Shown in pieces: positions 41,707-51,015 of a stretch of 64,000 nucleotides of DNA. The notes under the pieces are model-generated. The model had not been told where the DNA came from. It ran no database searches and saw nothing but the letters and a program-made list of their open reading frames with translations. The stretch spans positions 1-64,000 of the forward strand of contig CATLOT010000009.1 of NCBI GenBank assembly GCA_950054155.1, given 5' to 3'. The translations under genes and the position numbers were made by a program. Position 1 is the first letter of the stretch. Each line of letters starts with the position of its first letter. Source of the DNA: an uncultured Bacteriovoracaceae bacterium. GTDB lineage: Bacteria; Bdellovibrionota; Bacteriovoracia; Bacteriovoracales; Bacteriovoracaceae.

Positions 41707-42243
41707 TTATTTACCAGTCTGCATCGTACAACCAGAAGCTTTGCTCATAATTGTAGTGTAGAACATGATCATTGCTTCATCAGCAGGAGTAAAACCACGA
41801 CGAGTTCCACCCTCTTCAGTCATAAGACCGTACATGTAGCGATTAACCGCGTAGTATACAGAGCGAGGAACGTTGATTCTTTGAACACAGTTTCCACGAC
41901 CGTACTTAACTTGAACTCCCCAGTAATCACGAGGACAGCTGTCACAAGTTGAATCAGAACCACCAGTATAGATATTTGTTGTTGAACCTGAGCTTGAAGC
42001 CGATCCTTCACCAACGTTAAAAGAAACTTCCCAACCACCGTAAGTGTTGCTTACGCTGTGAAGAGTACAAACACCTGCATGACAAGCAACTTCTGCATCT
42101 CTATCGATTGCAAGAAGAATTTGGCTGTCACCAAATCTTTCAAATTCAAATTCATCTTCTCCACCGCCAAACATGTCGTCGATAGAACCAGCTGTTACAC
42201 TTACGCTCAAAAGAAGAGCAAGCATAAGAAGTACGTTTTTCAT
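41707..42243 (-). CDS. Exported orphan protein with acidic N terminus
   Basis: 178 residues, AAGGAG before the ATG. After the signal peptide (cleavage near TAG/SID) the mature protein starts with an acidic aromatic segment (DDMFGGGEDEFEFERFGD), which recalls the acidic tail at the C terminus of the protein encoded just upstream. A Gly/Ser stretch with CDSCPRDYWG and GNCVQRINV lies in the middle. The end (ADEAMIMFYTTIMSKASGC) is helical. No family is recognised. It lies between two larger cluster genes, with gaps of 22 and 26 nt. Confidence 0.75.
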   Translation of the reverse strand: MKNVLLMLALLLSVSVTAGSIDDMFGGGEDEFEFERFGDSQILLAIDRDAEVACHAGVCTLHSVSNTYGGWEVSFNVGEGSASSSGSTTNIYTGGSDSTCDSCPRDYWGVQVKYGRGNCVQRINVPRSVYYAVNRYMYGLMTEEGGTRRGFTPADEAMIMFYTTIMSKASGCTMQTGK

Positions 42244-42265
42244 CTTAAAATCTCCTTAAATATAT

Positions 42266-43882
42266 TTAGAGGATATCACCCCAATCAAAATCATCATCTT
42301 CATCGTCATCGTCACTCTGGTTGCCACATGTTGCTGTCGCAACACTTTCTTGGTTCCAGGTTTTATCGGTAACGATATTACTTTTACGACTTCCCTTAAT
42401 AAGGTTAACGTCGAAATCACCATTATTCTTTTCTTCTAATTCAAAACGAGCCGTTAGATTAACAAAGCCAACACCTGAATCTTTACAGCTACTCTCACCT
42501 GTTCCACACATACGATCATAGAAAGGTGGCCAAAAAGTATTATCCAGCTTCGATTGCCAAGTAACGAGAGCTCTCGATAAAGCGTTAAGCTCAGAGTTCT
42601 CAAAGCTTAGATTTCTAATCAGCGGAACCTCAGGTACATCACCTGTTCTTCCAATCCTACTAATGAGTGGAATTAAATTGATATTTCCGCTTCGTGAGAG
42701 TGGTCCGATATAATTTCTTTCAAAACGAAGCTCTCTTTTTACTCTCCCTTGAAAGTAAGAGAAATCGAGGTCTGGCTCTCTAAAGTTAGCCTCAATTTCA
42801 TAAAGACTCCCTTCACGAAGTAGTCCTTTTGGTACAGAGATCCCCATCCCATAAAGAACACCTTGATATTGACCAGAGGCCACAGACCCATCGTGCCAAA
42901 GCTTCAGAAACTCACGTTTCCCATTTACCACTTCATAGAGAGAAAACTCTCCTACAATCGGTTGTGAAAAGTCACAGGGAGATGTACAGAGATTGCCCAC
43001 ACAAGTTCTCTCACAACGTGTATTCGCCACGAGAGGGACGAGAATCTCATCGCTAAGGTCCCCCAATGGACGGACAGAGATCTCTCCAAAGTAGAGGTCT
43101 GCACCTTTCCATACGGTAGGCCACTTGGGGCGCTCAACACCAAAGTCCTCAGAGAGCTCAAGAGTACCTTCTGGCGGAGTTATACTGAATCTCATTTGCG
43201 TTGTAGATAGCGCAGTAAGATCAGAAGAGAAGCCTGAGGCGTCTCCTGCAATATAGGTATTAAGAAGGCCATTGTAATCAGCAAGAATTGTTTCTTTTTG
43301 ACCTAATATATCTTTATCAATACAGCTCTCTTTGACGTCGAGGTGAATTGATATCGTTGATTTTTGACTTGGTTGTATATAGCAAAAGGGCCCACTGAAG
43401 TCGTAGCTCCATTTGCTTAGTTTTTTGACTGTACAGCCTGGTTGATTTACGGGAACTTTAAGACCCGTCTTTTCGTTAAGCTCAGTAACTTGCATGACAA
43501 TGCATCGGTTAAAGAACTCTCTTTTTTGCTTCATTTTATTAAAGCGCTCTTCAGCAGTTTCTTTATCTTCAAATGGATTATTCTCAAGGCGACACTCTAT
43601 TCCTTCCTCTTGGGGAGTGAAGTTGAAGCCGGTGACGTCATTTGTAAGAACAAGACTCTCAAGACCAAGACCAATCATAATATACTTATTACCACTAGCC
43701 GTTCCCTCACAATTTTCAAGAGAGATACTTGGTCGGTCATCAAGAAGTCTTTTTGATGTGTAGAACTTTCTAATCCCCTTTTCGAGATCGACATGGAAAT
43801 TTAATTCCTTGGGTGCACTAGGCTCACATGAAAGGCTCATCCAAGATAGTGACAGCAATGTAAGGGCGATTAGTAGTTTCAT
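42266..43882 (-). CDS. Exported orphan protein with poly-Asp C terminus
   Basis: 538 residues, GAGG 5 nt before the ATG. The signal sequence ends at SLSC, a doubtful lipidation site. The mature part looks beta-rich, with cysteines in groups (CERTCVGNLCTSPC near the middle; GTGESSCKDSG late), and ends in a run of aspartates (SDDDDEDDDFDWGDIL). Such a tail could bind cations or a partner. No family is recognised. It follows a terminator-like hairpin after the first cluster gene, so its expression is probably lower than that of the 288-residue protein. Confidence 0.78.
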   Translation of the reverse strand: MKLLIALTLLSLSWMSLSCEPSAPKELNFHVDLEKGIRKFYTSKRLLDDRPSISLENCEGTASGNKYIMIGLGLESLVLTNDVTGFNFTPQEEGIECRLENNPFEDKETAEERFNKMKQKREFFNRCIVMQVTELNEKTGLKVPVNQPGCTVKKLSKWSYDFSGPFCYIQPSQKSTISIHLDVKESCIDKDILGQKETILADYNGLLNTYIAGDASGFSSDLTALSTTQMRFSITPPEGTLELSEDFGVERPKWPTVWKGADLYFGEISVRPLGDLSDEILVPLVANTRCERTCVGNLCTSPCDFSQPIVGEFSLYEVVNGKREFLKLWHDGSVASGQYQGVLYGMGISVPKGLLREGSLYEIEANFREPDLDFSYFQGRVKRELRFERNYIGPLSRSGNINLIPLISRIGRTGDVPEVPLIRNLSFENSELNALSRALVTWQSKLDNTFWPPFYDRMCGTGESSCKDSGVGFVNLTARFELEEKNNGDFDVNLIKGSRKSNIVTDKTWNQESVATATCGNQSDDDDEDDDFDWGDIL

Positions 43883-43891
43883 TCAATCCTC

Positions 43892-43925
43892 AAAAAAAGA
43901 ATTGGAGGGGAATAATCCCCTCCAA
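43892..43925 (-). terminator. Internal terminator/attenuator in the secreted cluster
   Basis: On the minus strand TTGGAGGGGA and TCCCCTCCAA form a perfect 10-bp stem with a 4-nt loop, then TTC and seven T residues (43898-43892). It lies 14 nt after the stop of the first gene and 10 nt before the start of the second, so it should cut transcription between them. Confidence 0.8.
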
Positions 43926-43938
43926 AGATATGCTTAAA

Positions 43939-44805
43939 TTATTCTGCAGCTGGCTCGTCAAATGATGTGTAAGTACAAACTCTTGCAGCTTGCTTAGTCC
44001 ATCTTCTGATTGAAGCAAGACCTGTAGTGTTTGCTTCTCTGAAGTAGTAACGAATTTTACACTTCTCAAGATCTTTAGTGATGTTTTTCTTAGCGTAGTT
44101 AAGAATGTCTGATGAACCAAATGCAGTCCAGTTAGACTCTTGCTCAGTTACCCAGTTACCGTTCCCTTTTGCTTTACAGCTAGTGATCGTTTTAACTTCA
44201 AGCCCAGAAAGTTGCTCGTAGTTGTAACCACCATTGTTGGGGAGAAGGTCAGTGATTGTAACTTGCTTGTCGTGTGCCCAGTTGATTGTAGTCCCTTGGT
44301 AGTTGTAAGCAATTTGAGTTGCTTTAAAACAAACGTCTAGGAAGTAAACCGCACCATATCTCTCAGAACCTAGGTTAAACTTAAGGCTTGAAAGCTCTTT
44401 TCCAAAAGCTTGGTCGTTGTTGAAAAGTTGGTTGAATGAGTTAAGACCAGCTTCTTTAGTGTCAGTGTTAGCACCGTCACCGATTTCTCCGTGATCTGCC
44501 CAGTTTCTGTAAGAAGAAGTGAAGTAATCAAGTCTGTACTCACCTTGACCAGAGTTGTTAAGAGTGTCACCAGTACAAACACAGTTACACTGTTCACCAG
44601 AAGTACAAGTACCTGGGTTACAAGATCTTTCTGGGTTGTCTCTTTCGTAACATACACGACCTTCGTAACCTTGGTGCATAAGACCAGCGTTACAAGCGTA
44701 GATGTCAGAACCAGAAGAGAAGATGTCTAGTTTGAAAGTAAGAGAAATTGCGTGTGCATTTGTCGTAAGGAATAGTCCTACAACAAGAGCGAGAAGAGTT
44801 TTCAT
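43939..44805 (-). CDS. Exported Cys-rich protein, first gene of the secreted cluster
   Basis: 288 residues from ATG 44805, where GGAGA stands upstream and a signal peptide (MKTLLALVVGLFLTTNAHA) begins; 16 further residues would be possible but lack a site. The mature protein has eleven cysteines, five packed in SCNPGTCTSGEQCNCVC. Aromatic residues abound (YRLDYFTSSYRNWADH, IAYNYQGTTINWAHD). A helical Lys-rich segment lies near the end. No family is recognised. An AT-rich TATATATA stretch ~60 nt upstream could be its promoter; the terminator downstream makes it the best-expressed gene of the cluster. Confidence 0.78.
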   Translation of the reverse strand: MKTLLALVVGLFLTTNAHAISLTFKLDIFSSGSDIYACNAGLMHQGYEGRVCYERDNPERSCNPGTCTSGEQCNCVCTGDTLNNSGQGEYRLDYFTSSYRNWADHGEIGDGANTDTKEAGLNSFNQLFNNDQAFGKELSSLKFNLGSERYGAVYFLDVCFKATQIAYNYQGTTINWAHDKQVTITDLLPNNGGYNYEQLSGLEVKTITSCKAKGNGNWVTEQESNWTAFGSSDILNYAKKNITKDLEKCKIRYYFREANTTGLASIRRWTKQAARVCTYTSFDEPAAE

Positions 44806-45005
44806 GTTGTCTCCATAAAAAAAAGTGTGAATAAATATATGTGTTGGCGGCATATATATAAGATTATCTGACGGATTGCCACTACTAATTCATTTAATTT
44901 TAGTTAGGGTAGTTTTTTCACAAAAACGCTCTTTGATTCTTCACGAAAGCTTCACAAGTGAAGATATTTCTTATTTCTATTGACAGGAAAAGGCGAAAAT
45001 AAGGC

Positions 45006-45036
45006 AAAAAAAAAGCCACTCCGAAGAGTGGCTTTT
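45006..45036 (-). terminator. Terminator of tRNA-Val
   Basis: On the minus strand AAGCCACTC and GAGTGGCTT pair around a TTCG tetraloop, followed by a run of T residues (45015-45006 region). It lies 10 nt after the tRNA 3' end. Confidence 0.9.
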
Positions 45037-45045
45037 CATATAATC

Positions 45046-45120
45046 TGGTGGGCGTGGCAGGGATTGAACCTGCGACATCTGCCTTGTAAGGGCAGCGCTC
45101 TCCCACTGAGCTACACGCCC
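45046..45120 (-). tRNA. tRNA-Val (anticodon TAC), CCA encoded
   Basis: The minus strand gives acceptor GGGCGTG/CACGCCC, D-arm GCTCAGTGGGAGAGC, anticodon stem CTGCC/GGCAG with loop CTTACAA (anticodon TAC, valine), T-loop TTCAATC and a discriminator A followed by the encoded CCA. It has its own strong promoter and terminator, and follows the lon terminator. Confidence 0.97.
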
Positions 45121-45146
45121 GATTCTGGAATGATTCGGTGAAGAGC

Positions 45147-45175
45147 AATTTATTGAATCTTAAGAATTTTGTCAA
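45147..45175 (-). promoter_or_regulatory. Strong promoter of tRNA-Val
   Basis: TTGACA (45175-45170, perfect consensus) and TAAATT (45152-45147) are 17 bp apart on the minus strand, placing the start near 45140, about 20 nt before the tRNA. Confidence 0.85.
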
Positions 45176-45195
45176 CCAAAATTCAAGGGCTTTGC

Positions 45196-45226
45196 AAAAA
45201 AAAAGGCCCTCATTTCGAGGGCCTTT
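45196..45226 (-). terminator. Intrinsic terminator of lon
   Basis: On the minus strand AAAGGCCCTC and GAGGGCCTTT form a 10-bp stem with a 5-nt loop, followed by a T-run down to 45196. It lies 23 nt after the lon stop and upstream of the tRNA-Val promoter. Confidence 0.93.
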
Positions 45227-45248
45227 GGTATTCATTGTTTCATTGACT

Positions 45249-47660
45249 TTAGTTGGCCACTTGGCTGGGATCTCCCTCGCCTTTAAGGACTTTAAGACCT
45301 ACAACCTGCATGAACTTCTCTGGCTGAGTAAGTTCAAGGGCGACTTTAAGAACCTCTTCCACCTGAGTACAAGGAATAACGTTAATTCCCGTTTTAATCT
45401 CTTGTGGGATATCAGCAAGGTCTTTTGCATTCTTCGCTGGGATGAGAACCGTTGTCACCCCCGCTTGTTTAGCGGCAAGAAGCTTCTCTTTAAGGCCACC
45501 AATCGGAAGAACGCGACCACGGATTGTCACCTCTCCTGTCATAGCAACATTTTGCTGAACTTTTATCCCCGTAATGGCCGAGGTCAGAGCTGTCACCATT
45601 GTAATACCAGCCGATGGACCATCCTTGGGAGTAGCTCCTTCCGGAACATGGATGTGAATATCGTGCTTATCATACCACTCTGCCTCGATTCCAAGACGGT
45701 CACTAATAGAGCGAACATAGCTTAGAGCGGCTCTTGCAGATTCCTGCATGACATCCCCGAGCTTACCTGTAATTTGGATTTGTCCCTTACCTGGCGTCGT
45801 TACCACTTCAATATGAAGGAGCTCTCCTCCCACTGAAGTCCACGCGAGACCATTGACAAGACCAACTTGTGGTTCATTCTCTGTATCAGTATCTGTAAAT
45901 TTCTTAGGTCCCAGGTATTTAGGAAGAAGCTTAGAAGTTACTTTAAACTTCTTCCCTTCCTCGTGCTCCTTCTCGACTACCTCTGTAGCAATTTTTCTGC
46001 ATACAGTATTGAGGAGTCGTTCATAGCCACGAACACCGGCTTCTTTAGTCCAACCGCGAATGATCTCAACGGCGACCTTATCACCCATTTGAACTTCGTA
46101 GTTCTCAAGACCATTATTCTTAGCCGCCTTTGGTAGAAGATAATTCTTTCCAATTTGCAGCTTTTCTTGAGGGGTGTAGCCGGCAACATTGATGATTTCC
46201 ATACGATCACGAAGAGGACCCGGAACTCTTGAGAGATCATTCGCCGTCATGACAAACATAACTTTTGAAAGATCGTACTCAACTTCAATATAGTGATCAC
46301 CAAAATTCTTATTTTGCTCAGGATCGAGGACCTCAAGCATAGCAGCTGATGGGTCCCCTCTCATATCAGATGTCATTTTATCAATTTCATCAAGAAGGAT
46401 AACAGGATTTGAAGTTCCCGCTTTCTTTAAAGCATTGATGATCTTACCAGGCATCGCCCCAACATAGGTACGGCGGTGTCCACGAATTTCTGATTCATCT
46501 CTAACACCACCAAGACTGATTCTTTGAAAGCTTCTTCCAAGAGAGTCAGCCAGTGAGCGAGCAATTGACGTTTTACCAACACCTGGAGGACCTGCAAGAC
46601 AGAGAATCGTTCCACGTCCCTCTTCCTTAAGAAGTGAGCGAACCGCGAGATACTCGACAATTCTATCTTTAACATCCTTCATTCCATAGTGATGCTCTTC
46701 AAGAACTTCACGAGCATGCTTCACAGAATTATTATCTTCAGTGTACTCAAACCATGGAAGGTTGAGCATCCAATCAACATAGTTTCTCACGACAGCAGCC
46801 TCTGCTGACATTGGAGACATTGATTTAAGTTTTTTGATCTCTTTATAAACGCGCTCTTTTGCTTCTTTAGGCATTTGCTTGGCTTCGAGCTTCTCTTCCA
46901 TCTCTTGGATTTCAGACTTCTCATCTTTCTGACCAAGTTCTTTTTGAATCGCGTTCATCTGCTCGTTGAGATAGTACTCTTTTTGGCTCTTTTCCATTTG
47001 TGTTTTCACACGTGAGCGAATTCTTCTCTCAACATTAATAATTTCAATCTCACCTTGCATCTTCTCAAGAAGAAGACGAAGTCTTTTTTCTACATCAGTT
47101 GCCTCAAGGATTTCCTGCTTCTCAGGAATTTTCATGGAGAGGTGGGCAACAATAATATCTGCCAAACGTGAAGGATCAGTAATTGAGGAGATACTCATAA
47201 GAAGTTCTGGTGGAATCCTCTTATTAAGTTTCACATACTGCTCAAAGATACTCTTGATGCTTCTCATGGTTGCTTCAAGGTTGACAGCGCTATCTGTATT
47301 AGAAAGACACTTACTCACACTTGCCCAGTAACCTTCGGGTGAAGCTTCGAACTCATCAATCTTTGCTCTGTACTTCCCTTCGATCAGAACTTTTACCGTG
47401 TTGTCTGGAAGTCTTAACATCTGAATGATGTTTACAACGGTACCTACAGTGTAGATGTCTTCTCTGTCAGGGTTGAGAACACTCGCATCTTTTTGAGTCA
47501 CGAGAAAGAGTTCATTATTATTAGCTGCAGCTTCTTCAAGTGCGGCAATCGATTTTTCCCTACCGACAAAGAGTGGCACCACCATGTGGGGGAAAATAAT
47601 CACATCTCTAAGTGGGAGTAGAGGAAAGCGGCTATTGCTCGATTTCGAATTTCCAGACAT
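45249..47660 (-). CDS. lon: ATP-dependent protease Lon
   Basis: 803 residues from ATG 47660, chosen because AGGAGG lies 5 nt upstream; a 16-residue extension exists but has no such site. The order is the LAN substrate domain (LPLRDVIIFPHMVVPLFVGR), coiled coil, AAA+ module with Walker A GPPGVGKT (357-364) and VILLDEIDKM, and the Ser-Lys protease domain with S683 in DGPSAGITM. Lon degrades damaged and regulatory proteins. It follows clpP and clpX but is separated from them by a terminator, so it is likely transcribed alone. Confidence 0.97.
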   Translation of the reverse strand: MSGNSKSSNSRFPLLPLRDVIIFPHMVVPLFVGREKSIAALEEAAANNNELFLVTQKDASVLNPDREDIYTVGTVVNIIQMLRLPDNTVKVLIEGKYRAKIDEFEASPEGYWASVSKCLSNTDSAVNLEATMRSIKSIFEQYVKLNKRIPPELLMSISSITDPSRLADIIVAHLSMKIPEKQEILEATDVEKRLRLLLEKMQGEIEIINVERRIRSRVKTQMEKSQKEYYLNEQMNAIQKELGQKDEKSEIQEMEEKLEAKQMPKEAKERVYKEIKKLKSMSPMSAEAAVVRNYVDWMLNLPWFEYTEDNNSVKHAREVLEEHHYGMKDVKDRIVEYLAVRSLLKEEGRGTILCLAGPPGVGKTSIARSLADSLGRSFQRISLGGVRDESEIRGHRRTYVGAMPGKIINALKKAGTSNPVILLDEIDKMTSDMRGDPSAAMLEVLDPEQNKNFGDHYIEVEYDLSKVMFVMTANDLSRVPGPLRDRMEIINVAGYTPQEKLQIGKNYLLPKAAKNNGLENYEVQMGDKVAVEIIRGWTKEAGVRGYERLLNTVCRKIATEVVEKEHEEGKKFKVTSKLLPKYLGPKKFTDTDTENEPQVGLVNGLAWTSVGGELLHIEVVTTPGKGQIQITGKLGDVMQESARAALSYVRSISDRLGIEAEWYDKHDIHIHVPEGATPKDGPSAGITMVTALTSAITGIKVQQNVAMTGEVTIRGRVLPIGGLKEKLLAAKQAGVTTVLIPAKNAKDLADIPQEIKTGINVIPCTQVEEVLKVALELTQPEKFMQVVGLKVLKGEGDPSQVAN

Positions 47661-47737
47661 TGTACCTCCTGTACGGCAGTCGATTTCACAAAACCCCGAC
47701 TCCTCCATGACTCCGCGGGTTTTGAAGTCTTATAATT

Positions 47738-47767
47738 ATTTTACCCCTATTCTTCTTTCGAATTCAA
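47738..47767 (-). promoter_or_regulatory. Candidate lon promoter
   Basis: TTGAAT (47767-47762) and TAAAAT (47743-47738) lie 18 bp apart on the minus strand, about 75 nt before the lon ATG. The 296 bases between clpX and lon hold only this, the clpX terminator and the lon leader; I see no gene there. Confidence 0.4.
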
Positions 47768-47878
47768 AAAAAATTTAGCGGTGTTTATTTCCCAGAAAAA
47801 CTTTCTATTTACAGAGCGTCTAGGCCCTATTGATGGGCCAATTAAGCGATCTAAGGGGCTCTAGGGCCTATGTTAGAC

Positions 47879-47911
47879 AAAAAAAAGCTGTCATTTTAAA
47901 TGACAGCTTTT
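47879..47911 (-). terminator. Terminator of clpX
   Basis: AAAAGCTGTCATTT and its complement AAATGACAGCTTTT (47883-47896 / 47898-47911) form a long stem, followed on the minus strand by T residues to 47879. The flanking runs make it usable in either direction. Confidence 0.9.
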
Positions 47912-47956
47912 GTGAGTTGATAAAAATTTAAAGGCCGTTCTAAAAAGCCGAGTCTT

Positions 47957-49258
47957 TTAGGCTGACTCGATATTCTTCTTAGGAAAGCTTGTCCCCTCTT
48001 CCTTCTTGGGCTGAATTCTTTCTCCTTCCAGTAACTTAGGAGACTCTGTGCCAAGAATTGAGGCCTTAGTAACAAGTACCTTATTAATTTTGTCATTTGA
48101 GGGAATGTCGTACATCACATCAAGCATTGTTTGCTCAAGGATGGCACGAAGCCCACGAGCACCGGTCTTTTTCTTAATGGCAATTTTTGCCACCTCAACG
48201 AGAGCGTCCTCATCGAACTCGAGCATAATCCCGTCCATCTCAAAAAGACTTTGGTATTGCTTAGTAATCGCATTCTTTGGTTCTTTAAGAATTCTTACGA
48301 GCGCTTCCTCATCAAGTTCTTGAAGAAGAGCATTCACAGGAAGTCGACCGATGAATTCAGGAATAAGACCAAACTTAGTAAGGTCTTCCGCTTCAATTCC
48401 CCCAAGCTTCTCAACAACTGATTGCTCAGCTTCTTCAGCCTTAGCCGTAAGACCCATAGGTCTCTTCGTCATTCTCTTTTCAATAATTTTATCTAGTCCT
48501 ACAAAAGCACCAGCAACGATGAAGAGAATATTCTTCGTGTTTACTTGGATAAACTCTTGCTGAGGATGCTTTCTTCCCCCTTTAGGAGGTACAGAAGCCA
48601 CTGTCCCTTCAACAAGCTTAAGAAGTGCTTGCTGAACACCCTCACCAGAAACGTCTCTAGTGATTGAAGGATTTTCTGACTTTCTCGCAATCTTATCAAT
48701 TTCGTCAATGTAGACAATCCCACGCTCTGCTCTTTCAACATCGTAGTCACAAGCTTGAAGAAGGTTAAGGATGATATTTTCCACATCCTCTCCCACATAG
48801 CCCGCTTCTGTTAATGATGTTGCATCAGCAATAGCAAAAGGAACATTGAGATACTTTGCAAGTGACTGAGCAATCAGAGTCTTACCAGAACCTGTTGGCC
48901 CAGCCAGAAGGATATTAGACTTGGCCAATTCAACCGCATCCTTACCTTTTGCTCCACCGTAGCTAATTCTCTTGTAATGGTTATGAACCGCAACCGAGAT
49001 AATCTTCTTAGCTCTATCTTGACCAATAACATAGTTATCAAGATGAACCTTAATCTCATGAGGCTTTGGAACATTATCAAGTGAAGCTTTCGTCGTATTC
49101 TTTAACGAATCCTCAAAGATGATGTCATTACAAAGCTCAATACACTCATCACAGATATAAACACCTGGACCAGCAATAAGCTTCTTAACTTCCTTTTGCG
49201 ACTTACCACAAAAGTTACAATGGAGTGTGCTGTTGTAAGCGCCTTTTTCTTTGGCCAT
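47957..49258 (-). CDS. clpX: ClpX, ATPase subunit of ClpXP
   Basis: 433 residues. The zinc-binding domain has C14, C17, C36 and C39 (LHCNFC and YICDEC). The AAA+ core has Walker A GPTGSGKT (120-127), [15 protein letters not shown] and the pore-type GYVGEDVE. The C-terminal small domain ends in a polar tail. ClpX unfolds tagged substrates and feeds ClpP. The gene follows clpP by 38 nt, with a small AT-rich stem-loop in the gap and AAAGGA before the ATG. Confidence 0.98.
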   Translation of the reverse strand: MAKEKGAYNSTLHCNFCGKSQKEVKKLIAGPGVYICDECIELCNDIIFEDSLKNTTKASLDNVPKPHEIKVHLDNYVIGQDRAKKIISVAVHNHYKRISYGGAKGKDAVELAKSNILLAGPTGSGKTLIAQSLAKYLNVPFAIADATSLTEAGYVGEDVENIILNLLQACDYDVERAERGIVYIDEIDKIARKSENPSITRDVSGEGVQQALLKLVEGTVASVPPKGGRKHPQQEFIQVNTKNILFIVAGAFVGLDKIIEKRMTKRPMGLTAKAEEAEQSVVEKLGGIEAEDLTKFGLIPEFIGRLPVNALLQELDEEALVRILKEPKNAITKQYQSLFEMDGIMLEFDEDALVEVAKIAIKKKTGARGLRAILEQTMLDVMYDIPSNDKINKVLVTKASILGTESPKLLEGERIQPKKEEGTSFPKKNIESA

Positions 49259-49296
49259 TATTTATCCTTTTATTTCTCAATTAAATTGAGAGTTTC

Positions 49297-49944
49297 TTAT
49301 GCTTTAACTTTACCTTTTGGATTAATCACCTGATCAATAAGACCCATCTCAACCGCTTTCATCGGGTCAAGGTAATTATCTCTATCCGTCCACTCTTCGA
49401 TCTGTTCTTTAGACATGTCTTTTGGCGAGTGCTTAATATAGATGCCATTGAGCTGATCTTTTAGAGTTTGGATCTCATTGGCTTGAATTTGAATATCAGA
49501 ACACTGTCCACGCGCTCCACCGAGAGGTTGGTGGATCATAATTCTTGAGTGAGGCATGGCATGTCTGTAACCAGCTTCACCAGCACTAAGAAGAAGTGAA
49601 CCCATCGACGCTGCCATACCCACGCAGTAGGTGTAAACAGGACAAGAGATGTGTTGCATAATGTCGTAGATCCCAAGTCCCGCATAAACAGAACCACCGG
49701 GGCTATTAATGTAAAAGTGAATTGGCTCCTCAGGTCCACTCTGCTCTAAGAAGAGCATTTGAGCGATAAGAAGATTGGCCACAACATCATTAACTTGTGT
49801 TCCAAGAAAAACAATACGGTCAATAAGAAGACGAGAGTAGATATCGTACTGTCTCTCACCTCTAGCCGTTTGCTCAATTACAATCGGATTTGGAACATGC
49901 ATCGAAGGAAAGGGCCCTCTTCCGTTTGAGTCATCATTCATCAT
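49297..49944 (-). CDS. clpP: ClpP protease subunit
   Basis: 215 residues with the full catalytic triad: S113 in [10 protein letters not shown]138 in IMIHQPLGG and an Asp near residue 187 (TDRDNYL). The oxyanion-binding region [11 protein letters not shown] is intact. The N terminus is ~15 residues longer than mature ClpP and is probably a propeptide that is removed. First gene of the clpP-clpX unit. Confidence 0.98.
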   Translation of the reverse strand: MMNDDSNGRGPFPSMHVPNPIVIEQTARGERQYDIYSRLLIDRIVFLGTQVNDVVANLLIAQMLFLEQSGPEEPIHFYINSPGGSVYAGLGIYDIMQHISCPVYTYCVGMAASMGSLLLSAGEAGYRHAMPHSRIMIHQPLGGARGQCSDIQIQANEIQTLKDQLNGIYIKHSPKDMSKEQIEEWTDRDNYLDPMKAVEMGLIDQVINPKGKVKA

Positions 49945-50333
49945 TTTTAAGCTCCTACTATTCGTTCAGCCTCTCTTATTCAAAGGAATAAAAGAATCGA
50001 CTGGTCAAAATCGTTGATTTCATTAAAGCGTTTCGTCTTATTGAGTCCACATCTTTAGCTTAATAGAATAAAAGTGGGAGAAAATTGTGACAAGGCTTGG
50101 AGCAACCTAGGTGTCTAAAATTGCACGTTTTTCTCTTATACTTGAGCTTTTCACTCTTGCGCGCAGCCAAAATTAAATCTTCTTTTGTTTTTCCCCTCTC
50201 CATAACCCCGGGCACCTTGCTAATGTCTAGGCCTTTTTCTATCGTTCTTTCTAAAAAGTTAGGGCAAAATAGCCGTATTTTAACGACACTCAATGGATCT
50301 CATTGATCCTTCAATTTTTTTAAGGAGACTTCT
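49945..50333. other. Intergenic region between clpP and ahpC
   Basis: 389 bases without a gene I can support, holding the divergent promoters. Near the ahpC end GGATC and GATCC (50295-50299 / 50305-50309) form a small hairpin, then a T-run and AAGGAG (the ahpC ribosome binding site). No clear -35/-10 pair for either gene could be chosen with confidence. Confidence 0.5.
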
Positions 50334-50939
50334 ATGACTACTGAAAACACGACTCCATGGACTCTTGTTGGTCAAAAAGCACCAGACTTCAAAGGTATGG
50401 CAGTAATTAATGGTGACATTAAAGAAATTTCACTCGCTGACTATAAAGGTAAGTGGAAAGTTCTTTTCTTCTACCCACTCGACTTCACTTTTGTTTGTCC
50501 TACAGAGCTTGTTGCTTTTTCTGACAAAATTGAAATGTACCAAAAACTTGGTTGTGAAGTGATTGGTTGTTCAATCGATTCTGAATTCTCTCACCTTAAG
50601 TGGACTCAAACTCCAGTTAATGAAGGTGGAGTTGGCGAACTTAAGTACCCTCTTCTTGCTGACGTTACAAAGAAGATTGCTACAGATTACGGCTGTCTTA
50701 TGGACGGAGCTGTTGCTTTCCGTGCAACATACATTATTGACGATCAAGATGTTGTTCAACACATGAGTATCAACAACCTTTCTGTTGGTAGAAATGTTGA
50801 AGAATTTGCTCGTCTTGTTGCTGGTTACCAGTACACAGCTAAGCACGGTGAAGTATGTCCTGCTGGTTGGTCAGAAGGTGCTGATACAATGAAGCCAGAT
50901 CCAACAGGATCAAAAGAGTACTTCTCTAAGCTTAAGTAA
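50334..50939 (+). CDS. Typical 2-Cys peroxiredoxin (AhpC/Prx1 type)
   Basis: 201 residues. Peroxidatic C55 in DFTFVCPTE and resolving C175 in HGEVCPAGW place it in the typical 2-Cys Prx1 subfamily, which removes H2O2 and organic hydroperoxides as an obligate dimer or decamer. AAGGAG precedes the ATG. No ahpF neighbour is present, so reduction probably comes from thioredoxin. A strong terminator follows, and the codon use looks highly biased, consistent with abundant expression. ahpC is a common name for such genes. Confidence 0.95.
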   Translation: MTTENTTPWTLVGQKAPDFKGMAVINGDIKEISLADYKGKWKVLFFYPLDFTFVCPTELVAFSDKIEMYQKLGCEVIGCSIDSEFSHLKWTQTPVNEGGVGELKYPLLADVTKKIATDYGCLMDGAVAFRATYIIDDQDVVQHMSINNLSVGRNVEEFARLVAGYQYTAKHGEVCPAGWSEGADTMKPDPTGSKEYFSKLK

Positions 50940-50967
50940 TTCACTCTTAAAAGTATTACTAATAAGG

Positions 50968-50992
50968 CCCCTTTACGAGGGGCTTTTTTTTA
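50968..50992 (+). terminator. Terminator of the peroxiredoxin gene
   Basis: GCCCCT and AGGGGC pair around TTACG and are followed by eight T residues on the plus strand. Confidence 0.92.
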
Positions 50993-51015
50993 TCTCAAAC
51001 ACTTAATGGTTCTCC

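Noticed and set aside
45138-45725. 195-residue plus-strand frame across the tRNA promoter, lon terminator and end of lon
   Set aside because: It covers the tRNA-Val promoter and lon terminator and is antisense to lon.
47661-47708. 16-residue N-terminal extension of Lon
   Set aside because: The internal ATG at 47660 has AGGAGG 5 nt upstream, and Lon proteins usually start here.
50060-50293. 77-residue minus-strand frame (and a plus-strand one at 50097) between clpP and ahpC
   Set aside because: The composition is faintly protein-like, but it starts at TTG without a ribosome binding site and lies in a promoter region. It could be revisited if conserved.
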